Shown: positions 16,178 to 23,012 of the stretch, piece after piece | Position numbering within the stretch: position 1 is the first letter of the stretch | How the letters are laid out: each line of letters opens with the position of its first letter | Assembly: GCF_016744175.1 (NCBI RefSeq) | Contig: NZ_JADGEV010000010.1 | Location: 1-61,070, forward strand | Source: Neptunomonas sp. | Lineage (GTDB): Bacteria > Pseudomonadota > Gammaproteobacteria > Pseudomonadales > Balneatricaceae | DNA length: 61,070 bases | Reading direction: 5' to 3' | Translations under genes and position numbers: made by a program | Notes under the pieces: model-generated | Seen by the model: only the letters and a program-made list of their open reading frames with translations | What the model was told of the DNA's origin: nothing | Databases searched by the model: none

Positions 16178-16660
16178 ATGTCAGTTTTAACAATTAGAAA
16201 TGCAACCCCAGATGATGCAGGAGTGATTCTTCAGTTTGTTAGAGAATTAGCCGTTTATGAAAAAGCAGAGCATGAAGTACTGGCCACGGAGTCATCTATC
16301 CGTGAGTCGATTTTTTCAGAAGAGTCTGCAACTAAAGCCATTATCTGTGAAAGCGATGGCCAACCTATAGGGCTGGCAGTATATTTTTTAAATTATTCTA
16401 CGTGGCTGGCTAAACACGGTTTGTATTTGGAGGATTTGTACGTGACGCCTATTGCTCGTGGTACAGGTGCTGGGAAAGCTTTGTTAAAACATCTGGCCCA
16501 AATAGCGGTACAAAAAAAATGTGGTCGGTTTGAGTGGAGTGTTCTCGACTGGAATATGCCTGCTATTCAATTCTACGAGTCTTTAGGTGCTGAGCCACAA
16601 ATCGAATGGGTTGGCTATCGCTTAACGGGGCAGGCGCTACTCAATTTGGCTGACTCATAA
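16178..16660 (+). CDS. GNAT-family N-acetyltransferase
   Basis: 160 residues with a full GNAT fold. LYLEDLYVTPIARGTGAGKAL (about 86-107) carries the acetyl-CoA pyrophosphate loop R-G-T-G-A-G, and the last motif is WNMPAIQFYESLGAE. The early segment IRNATPDDAGVILQFVRELAVYE resembles diamine/thialysine acetyltransferases, so an amine or amino-acid-like substrate is plausible. AAGGA is upstream of the ATG. Function beyond acetyl transfer is not resolved. Confidence 0.85.
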   Translation: MSVLTIRNATPDDAGVILQFVRELAVYEKAEHEVLATESSIRESIFSEESATKAIICESDGQPIGLAVYFLNYSTWLAKHGLYLEDLYVTPIARGTGAGKALLKHLAQIAVQKKCGRFEWSVLDWNMPAIQFYESLGAEPQIEWVGYRLTGQALLNLADS

Positions 16661-16780
16661 AATGAAGCGGCAAAGATGTGTTATCCAAATAATGTAAAGA
16701 GTATTATTCGACGTATATTAGATAGAGTGAATCGAGTGGTTGATCCACTTAACTAGCTTTAAAAAAACTAGGAGGTTGCT

Positions 16781-17200
16781 ATGTCAGAATTTAATGGAGT
16801 AAAAGGCAGCTGCTTATGTGGTGGTGTGCATGTGCAGGTAGAAAAAGTAGCTGGCAAGGTTGGTGCTTGCCACTGTGGTATGTGCCGAAAGTGGGGTGGT
16901 GGTCCTTTGCTAGCGGTTGATTGTGGCACTGAGGTGAGCTTTACAGGGAAAGAGAACATTTCTACTTTTAGTTCTTCCGAGTGGGCTACAAGAGGATTTT
17001 GTAAGCAGTGTGGTACTCATCTGTTTTACCGCCTTAATACGAGCAACCAATATATAATGCCGGTAGGGCTGCTAGAGAATATTGATGAGTTGCTGTTTGA
17101 CCATCAAATCTTTATTGATAAGAAGCCATCTTATTATAGTTTTTCTAATAAAACGGCTGATATGACAGAAGCAGAAGTCTTTGCTATGTATGGTGCTTAA
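16781..17200 (+). CDS. GFA-family protein (glutathione-dependent formaldehyde-activating-like fold)
   Basis: 139 residues with the GFA/CENP-V zinc-binding pattern: CLCGGV near residue 11, CHCGMCRKWGG near 31, and a later FCKQCGTHLFYR near 74. These cysteines bind two zinc ions in the family. Most members are not proven to act on formaldehyde, so only the fold is called. A strong AGGAGG-type site precedes the ATG. It stands alone, convergent with cobT. Confidence 0.88.
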   Translation: MSEFNGVKGSCLCGGVHVQVEKVAGKVGACHCGMCRKWGGGPLLAVDCGTEVSFTGKENISTFSSSEWATRGFCKQCGTHLFYRLNTSNQYIMPVGLLENIDELLFDHQIFIDKKPSYYSFSNKTADMTEAEVFAMYGA

Positions 17201-17239
17201 ACAAGGGAGTAGGTTAACTTATTCTAGCTTAGCGATATT

Positions 17240-17263
17240 CGCCACTGCTGATTAGCGGTGGCG
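17240..17263. terminator. GC-rich hairpin at the end of the cobS-cobT operon
   Basis: CGCCACTGCT (17240-17249) and AGCGGTGGCG (17254-17263) pair over 10 bp with one G-T pair and a 4-base loop. The structure spans the cobT stop codon. No T tract follows, so its terminator role is probable rather than certain. Confidence 0.5.
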
Positions 17264-19015
17264 ACGTTCCAGCATCTTGATGATGTCCTTAAACACCGAG
17301 TTCTCTAAGACTTCTGGTAGGTCTAGCTCTAGACTATTACGATAATAGGTACTGAGGTCTAGCCCAAAGCCTAGCGCATACAGCTCCATATCACCACGTG
17401 CTTCAAGCATGGTAGCCACTTGGCGTAAGTGGTTATCCATAAAGTCCGGCACGTTATTTTGTGCGGTTGCTGACTCCATTGGAGAGCCATCCGATAGCAC
17501 AATGAGAATACGACGCTCTTCTGGGCGTGCAGCCATTCTTTCGGCGGCCCATAGTAGGGCTTCACCATCAATACCTTCTTTAAAGATATCCGGCTTCATC
17601 ATGGCCGCTATATTTTGTCGCGCTCGTTTAAACGGCGTATCGGCATCTTTATAGATAATGTGTTCGGTTTCAGCCAAGCGGCCAGGGTTTGCTTCTTTGT
17701 TGGCTGATGAGCGCCAGCGCTTAAAGGTTTTTCCGCCTTGAATACTACGGGTGGTAAAACCGAGGATTTCAGTACTGGCCCCGGCTAGTTCAAGCGCTTT
17801 AGCCATAATCTCTATCAGCATAGCAATGGAGCCGATGTGCTGCTTCATGGAGCCTGAGTTATCCAGCAAGAAAGTAACCAAACAATTACTATGCGGCTGA
17901 TAACGTTCTTTACGGAATAGCTGACGGTATTCAGGAGAAGTGACCAGGCGCGTTAAGCGTCGAGCATCTAAATAACCCTCTTCTTCACCGAAGTTCCAGC
18001 CATCTAATTCAGGTGCAGATAAGATCATCTGTAATTGACGTGCTAAGCGTGGGACGTTAACCCCTTGGCCGCGAATGCGCTCATCAAGCTGGGCACGCAT
18101 TTTTGTTCTGATAAAGGATGCGACGAGTTTTTCAGCATGGATAACCCGGTCATTATCGCGAGACCATACTTTGTACTGATTTAGTTGAGCAAGTAGTTCG
18201 CGGTACTGCGAATGTGTCGTGCGGCCATTACTGGTAGGCATTTCGCCTTCAGATTCGCTTTCTGACTCAAGCAATAAGCCGAAATTGTTGTTGATTGCTT
18301 CCTCTTCATCTTCGCTGTCTTTTTTGTTCTCATCTAAAAAACCGACTAACTCATCAACCACCTGAGCTACCCCTAAGGCATTTTCAGCGAATACTTTTTG
18401 GTCATGGACATTGCGGCGCATCCCCACCAAAAAAGTGCCGACATGGGGCGCAAGCATCATGCGATGTGGTTCGATAAGATCTTCTGTTACTTCGATAACA
18501 GGTTTGCCGGAGAGGCGTGTCCAGACCATCTGGGCAACCGTGTAGATCATTAAGCCGACATTGTTTTCAGTCATATTGGCCGCGTGTAACTGCAGGCACC
18601 ATGATTCAAAACGATGTTCTATATTACGCTTGGCGCCAGGATGAGCTGAATCAACCAGTGCTTCTACACGCAGCTGCTCGAGTAGTTCAAAGATCATTTG
18701 GCCTACGTCACTTTCGGGCATTAGGCTGCGATGAAGATCAATATCACAATGCTTTAAGCGTAGAGCGATACCGTCTGCGGCACCGCGAAAAGATCGAAAG
18801 TCGTCTTTTTCTAAACTCGTACGCAGATGTGACGCACGAATGCCTGAAGGGCGACCGTTTAGTTCTGGACGATGGCCTCTAAATTTAAAACCACTTACGC
18901 CAGAGTAACCACGTACGCTGACACCACACAGCTCTTCAACCATCTGTTGAAGTTTTTCATGGCGTGGTTGTTGCGCAGTCTGTTTTGCTTCGTAACCGCT
19001 ATTAGTGTTGCTCAC
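17252..19015 (-). CDS. cobT: CobT-like cobaltochelatase subunit with VWA/MIDAS domain
   Basis: 587 residues. The C-terminal von Willebrand A domain (about 380-580) has an intact MIDAS motif (LLDNSGSM, D-x-S-x-S) and an ILIVLSDGSPM strand. The middle is acidic and low in complexity (about 230-260, rich in Glu, Asp and Ser), as in CobT. CobT pairs with the AAA+ protein CobS and activates the large CobN chelatase to insert cobalt into the B12 precursor. GTG start with GGAG 10 bases upstream, overlapping cobS by 14 bases. No CobN or other cobalamin gene is in the window, so a different client is possible. Confidence 0.8.
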   Translation of the reverse strand: MSNTNSGYEAKQTAQQPRHEKLQQMVEELCGVSVRGYSGVSGFKFRGHRPELNGRPSGIRASHLRTSLEKDDFRSFRGAADGIALRLKHCDIDLHRSLMPESDVGQMIFELLEQLRVEALVDSAHPGAKRNIEHRFESWCLQLHAANMTENNVGLMIYTVAQMVWTRLSGKPVIEVTEDLIEPHRMMLAPHVGTFLVGMRRNVHDQKVFAENALGVAQVVDELVGFLDENKKDSEDEEEAINNNFGLLLESESESEGEMPTSNGRTTHSQYRELLAQLNQYKVWSRDNDRVIHAEKLVASFIRTKMRAQLDERIRGQGVNVPRLARQLQMILSAPELDGWNFGEEEGYLDARRLTRLVTSPEYRQLFRKERYQPHSNCLVTFLLDNSGSMKQHIGSIAMLIEIMAKALELAGASTEILGFTTRSIQGGKTFKRWRSSANKEANPGRLAETEHIIYKDADTPFKRARQNIAAMMKPDIFKEGIDGEALLWAAERMAARPEERRILIVLSDGSPMESATAQNNVPDFMDNHLRQVATMLEARGDMELYALGFGLDLSTYYRNSLELDLPEVLENSVFKDIIKMLERRHR

Positions 19016-20000
19016 TGGTCATTACTCCAGACGCCTTATGAGCCCAAGATTCAGTTAACTCTTGGTCGAAACAGCGTTGGAAAAATTCGGCGATCATCGG
19101 CCGTTCAGCTTCATCGCACTTATTTAAGAATGATAGACGGAAGGCGATTGCTGGATCACGGAAGATCTCGATATTTTCTGCCCACGAAATAACCGTGCGT
19201 GGAGACATTAGCGTAGAAATATCACCGGCAGCGAAGCTATTACGTGTCATATCTGCAACAGCAATCATCGATTTTACGAGGGTAAGGCCTGCTTCATTAT
19301 TAAAGTTAGGTACACGAGCTTGGATGATTTTAACTTCGTCATCAGTCGGCAAATAGTTCAGCGTAGTAACGATGTTCCAGCGGTCCATCTGTGCTTGGTT
19401 AATCATCTGAGTACCGTGATACAAGCCCGTGCTATTACCTAAACCAATCGTGTTAGAGGTAGCAAATAAACGAAACTGCTTATGCGGGTGAATCACTTCG
19501 TTCTGGTCAAGTAGCGTGAACTTGCCGTCGCGTTCTAGTATGCGCTGAATAACAAACATAACGTCAGGGCGACCAGCGTCGAACTCATCAAAAATCAGTG
19601 CTGTAGGGCGGCGTAAAGCCCACGGAACTATGCCTTCTTGGAATTCGGTTACTTGCTTACCATCACGTAAAATGATGGTGTCTTTACCCACTAAATCAAG
19701 ACGGCTGATGTGTCCATCAAGGTTGATGCGCACGCATGGCCAGTTAAGACGTGCAGCGACTTGCTCGATATGCGTTGATTTACCTGTACCGTGTAAGCCC
19801 TGAACCATGACTCGGCGGTCGCGGCTAAATCCTGCCAAAATAGCTAAAGTAACCTCAGGGTTGAATTGATACGCGGTATCTACTTCTGGTACATGATCAT
19901 CCCGCTCGCTAAAAGCAGGAACTCTAAGGTCGGTATCTATGCCAAAAACCTCACGAACAGAGACCGTCGTATCTGGCTGGTCAATTTTAATATCAGACAT
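19002..20000 (-). CDS. cobS: CobS-like AAA+ cobaltochelatase subunit
   Basis: 332 residues from ATG 20000 (GGG 9 bases upstream; the family start IDQPDTTVSVREVFGID follows directly; ATG 20012 is an alternative). MoxR-type AAA+ ATPase: Walker A GLHGTGKSTH near residues 68-77, Walker B ALIFDEFDAG, and a sensor region LFATSNTIG. With CobT it forms the motor of a three-part metal chelatase. Closely similar in layout to Pseudomonas denitrificans CobS. It is the first gene of a two-gene unit with cobT and lies 118 bases after the TSUP gene in the same direction. Confidence 0.85.
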   Translation of the reverse strand: MSDIKIDQPDTTVSVREVFGIDTDLRVPAFSERDDHVPEVDTAYQFNPEVTLAILAGFSRDRRVMVQGLHGTGKSTHIEQVAARLNWPCVRINLDGHISRLDLVGKDTIILRDGKQVTEFQEGIVPWALRRPTALIFDEFDAGRPDVMFVIQRILERDGKFTLLDQNEVIHPHKQFRLFATSNTIGLGNSTGLYHGTQMINQAQMDRWNIVTTLNYLPTDDEVKIIQARVPNFNNEAGLTLVKSMIAVADMTRNSFAAGDISTLMSPRTVISWAENIEIFRDPAIAFRLSFLNKCDEAERPMIAEFFQRCFDQELTESWAHKASGVMTSEQH

Positions 20001-20117
20001 AGTTATACCCATAATTTATAGATTGTATTAAGAAATGTTCTGCATACGTGTTTGCCCCAGTCTAGGTGAATGGGGCGGGTAGAGAGTGGGCCAGATGCTA
20101 TCTTTCAGTATGGCCAG

Positions 20118-20864
20118 TTAAAGTGCGGTTATCATTAACGTTAAACCAATAATAATCAAAAGAAAAAATGCAAAGCGGCGCATATTGGTGGTGCTTAGTG
20201 GTGGTGGGTAGCGTTTCCCAATCCACGTAAAAAACATCACGATAGGAATGCAAAATAGTGAAAAGGTTAACATGTCGATGGTTAAACCACCCTGGAAGCC
20301 AACCATAATAGTACGTGCTGATGAGCAAATAAGAAATATGCACACGAGGCAGAGTCGAATAGTTTTTAGTTCAAAAGGTTGGCGGTAAAACAGATAGACG
20401 AGGGGAGGTCCGGCCATGCTAAACATGCCTGCTAAAAAGCCAGCAGCTGCTCCTGAAGCTACAAAAACAGGATTAGGAGAAGGCTGTTTAACAGGTTCCG
20501 GGCGAAGCATGATTAACATACCGCCTGTAAAAATGGTAATGCCCAATAATAACTGTAATAAGTTGCTGAAAGATTCACTGAGGTAATCTAGGAGGATTAA
20601 GCCTGCGAGCAGAGCGGGAAAAATGCCAGCGCAGGTGAGTATGACTCGCTTGAGATCCAGCGCATGGAAATTGCCTTTAATGGCAACGAGGCCGTTAATC
20701 AAAGTAACAGCACTAATGACAACAGAAGTGAAAGCAATAGGGACTAGATTAAATGCTGTCACAACGCCCATCACTATCATCCCTAAAGCAAATCCTGTAA
20801 TAGTTTGTACATAGGTTGCAAAAGCAATGATCGCAATGAAGGGGATAAGTGTTTCTAGGCCCAT
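20118..20864 (-). CDS. TSUP (TauE/SafE) family sulfite/organosulfur anion permease
   Basis: 248 residues, about eight membrane helices in two similar halves, each opening with a TSUP-type motif (TYVQTITGFALGMIVMG near 15; ASGAAAGFLAGMFSMAGPPLVYLFY near 135). The family moves sulfite, sulfoacetate or other sulfur-containing anions across the inner membrane. Its start lies 12 bases after the SulP gene, so the two are probably co-transcribed. The neighbouring divergent sulfite-oxidising enzyme supports a role in sulfite or sulfonate export. The direction and exact substrate are inferred. Confidence 0.85.
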   Translation of the reverse strand: MGLETLIPFIAIIAFATYVQTITGFALGMIVMGVVTAFNLVPIAFTSVVISAVTLINGLVAIKGNFHALDLKRVILTCAGIFPALLAGLILLDYLSESFSNLLQLLLGITIFTGGMLIMLRPEPVKQPSPNPVFVASGAAAGFLAGMFSMAGPPLVYLFYRQPFELKTIRLCLVCIFLICSSARTIMVGFQGGLTIDMLTFSLFCIPIVMFFTWIGKRYPPPLSTTNMRRFAFFLLIIIGLTLMITAL

Positions 20865-20876
20865 GATGTGTAGATG

Positions 20877-22634
20877 CTACTCTTCTAGTGTGGCTGTTTT
20901 ACATTCTTTAAAAATACGACTGCTGCAATTATGGCAGATGTCACGATCAAGCTGGTCGTATATTTTTTTAATGGCTTCACCTTTAGATTTAAAAAATACT
21001 TGCTCTCCCAAGCTTTCAAGATATTCATCGCGTCTTAGGTACTCATCAACCTGTGTCTTAAGGTTGCTCAGGTATAACGCTTGACCAATGCTACGCCTTC
21101 GCTTGGCTTCTTGCATCAGCATTTCCGCTCCAGCGATATCGATATGGTTCATGCCGTTGCCGATAATGAGCACGTTAGGTGAGCTTATATTTTCCAAGTA
21201 GTCTTTTACGTAGTTAACGGAGCCGAAAAATAAAGAGCCTTCAATACGAATGACTTTGAGTTGCGGGCATCGAGGCTGGCTAGTGGCAAGGGCAGTGATG
21301 AAAAATGGTGTGGCGCTGTGTTGGTCGGGCAGCACCTCTACAATGTTTGGCTGAGACGTTCGCTTTAGATAAAACACTAATGACAAAATAACACCCAGGT
21401 AAATGGCAAATTCGAGCGCCATCACAAGTGTTGCAGCAAAGGTGACAATTAATACAGCGAATTCAGATTTACCGGCTCTGAAAATTAGTTTGATGTGATG
21501 AAAATCAATAAGGTTGTAAGCAACAACGAGTAATAAACCCGCCATACTTGGGATAGGAATAAAGCGCGTCATTTCTGAAAACAGTAGAACAATAGCGGCC
21601 AGTGAAATAGCTGCAATAATGGCAGCTAATGGGGTTTTTGCGCCGGAAGTGAAGTTGACTCCGGTGCGGGTAAACGAGCCTGAGGATGCGTAAGACGAAA
21701 ATACAGACCCAACAATATTAGAAAGTGCTTGTCCGTAGAATTCTTGATTACCGTTAATAGACTGGTGTGAACGCGTTGCGACAGAGCGGGCGATTGAAAC
21801 AGCTTCTACTAAGCCTAATAGGCCGATAGCAATAGCCCCAGGTGCTAGATCGTAAAAGACGTTGGAATCAAGACTTGGCAGCATAAAGGGAGGGAGACTG
21901 CCGGGGATTTCACCCACCAGTGCAATGCTATGTTCATCGGCTCCAAGCCACCAAGCAAAGGCGCTACTGGCGATCATGGCGATGAGCATGTTGGGCCAGC
22001 GAGGAAGTAAACGTTTAAAAAATAAGCATGTAGCAACAGTAACTGCAGCAACCGAAAGAGCATAAAAATTAGTATCACTAGCGGCAGAGAATACGCCTTG
22101 CCATGTGGAGAGGAAAGACCCATTGCTCTCTATAGATATGCCTAGAATATTCTTAACCTGACTGGAGGCGATAACGATAGCCGCTCCGGTTGTGAAGCCG
22201 ACAACAACAGAGTGCGAAACAAAGTTAACCAAGGTGCCGAAGCGGAAAAAAGCAAGCAATAGCTGAAACAGCCCCGCCATGAGCGTGAGTGCTAAAACAA
22301 GGTTAATGAATTCGGGTGAACCAGGCGTAGCTAGGGGGCTTACTGTGGTGAACACAACAATTGATAGTGCGGCCGTTGGGCCAGAAATAAGATGCCATGA
22401 AGAGCCAAAGAGGGCAGCAATTATTGCAGGGATAATCGCAGCGTATAAGCCATATTCAGGTGGCATGCCTGCAATAAGAGCATAGGCAACGCCTTGGGGG
22501 AGTACGATGACTGCATTAGTGATACCAGCAAATAGGTCATCACGTGCTTTGTCCATCGTAATAAAACGAGACCATACCAAAAAAGGAAACAAGCGAGTCC
22601 AGTTAAATTTGGGCTTGTTTGGTTGGTTCTGCAT
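20877..22634 (-). CDS. SulP-family anion transporter with STAS domain
   Basis: 585 residues from ATG 22634 (AGGA 9 bases upstream); the frame continues 61 codons further but that part is low-complexity and lies in the promoter region. A membrane core of about 10-14 helices carries the SulP motif YGLYAAIIPAIIAALFGSS. It is followed by a STAS domain (about 455-555; VIRIEGSLFFGSVNYV, IGNGMNHIDIAGAEML). After STAS the C terminus carries a CHNCSSRIFKEC cluster. The family transports sulfate, bicarbonate or other anions. Position next to TSUP and soeABC favours sulfate. Confidence 0.88.
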   Translation of the reverse strand: MQNQPNKPKFNWTRLFPFLVWSRFITMDKARDDLFAGITNAVIVLPQGVAYALIAGMPPEYGLYAAIIPAIIAALFGSSWHLISGPTAALSIVVFTTVSPLATPGSPEFINLVLALTLMAGLFQLLLAFFRFGTLVNFVSHSVVVGFTTGAAIVIASSQVKNILGISIESNGSFLSTWQGVFSAASDTNFYALSVAAVTVATCLFFKRLLPRWPNMLIAMIASSAFAWWLGADEHSIALVGEIPGSLPPFMLPSLDSNVFYDLAPGAIAIGLLGLVEAVSIARSVATRSHQSINGNQEFYGQALSNIVGSVFSSYASSGSFTRTGVNFTSGAKTPLAAIIAAISLAAIVLLFSEMTRFIPIPSMAGLLLVVAYNLIDFHHIKLIFRAGKSEFAVLIVTFAATLVMALEFAIYLGVILSLVFYLKRTSQPNIVEVLPDQHSATPFFITALATSQPRCPQLKVIRIEGSLFFGSVNYVKDYLENISSPNVLIIGNGMNHIDIAGAEMLMQEAKRRRSIGQALYLSNLKTQVDEYLRRDEYLESLGEQVFFKSKGEAIKKIYDQLDRDICHNCSSRIFKECKTATLEE

Positions 22635-23012
22635 AAGGCTGATCCTAGTGATTGATTTTTTTAACTTTTTTATTATCAATATCAAGTTATATGCTCTTAG
22701 TGTCAGAGCATAGATCCAGATTTTATGACTTTTTAAGACCACGCGATAGGTGTTAGGGGGCGGTTGTGTCGTGTTTAGAACAGCAGTCGCAGTGGTCCAA
22801 CGAGGTGTTTCATACATTTTTTGCTTAGGCTGGCCCCATCGCTGCCTTCTTACTGGTCATTGTCGAATGGTTATCTAGTTTCTAGCATAACTGGCAGAGT
22901 CGGGTTCGTTTATCTATCTTCCTAGAAAGTGAGGGCGGGCCCAGTAACTTTATGACAGATCCGAATTTGTGGGCATCGCGTTACACGCCAAACGCTACGG
23001 TGGATAATAAAT
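22635..23012. promoter_or_regulatory. divergent sulP/soeA promoter region with perfect palindrome
   Basis: 378 bases between the two divergent sulfur operons. ATGCTCT (22691-22697) and AGAGCAT (22705-22711) form a perfect 7-bp inverted repeat with a 7-base spacer, about 57 bases upstream of sulP. It is a candidate operator for a shared regulator or a leader hairpin. No regulator gene is adjacent. No ORF with a ribosome site is seen. Confidence 0.4.

Noticed and set aside
22635-22817. 61-residue N-terminal extension of the SulP protein
   Set aside because: Not similar to SulP N termini; the ATG at 22634 has a proper ribosome site.
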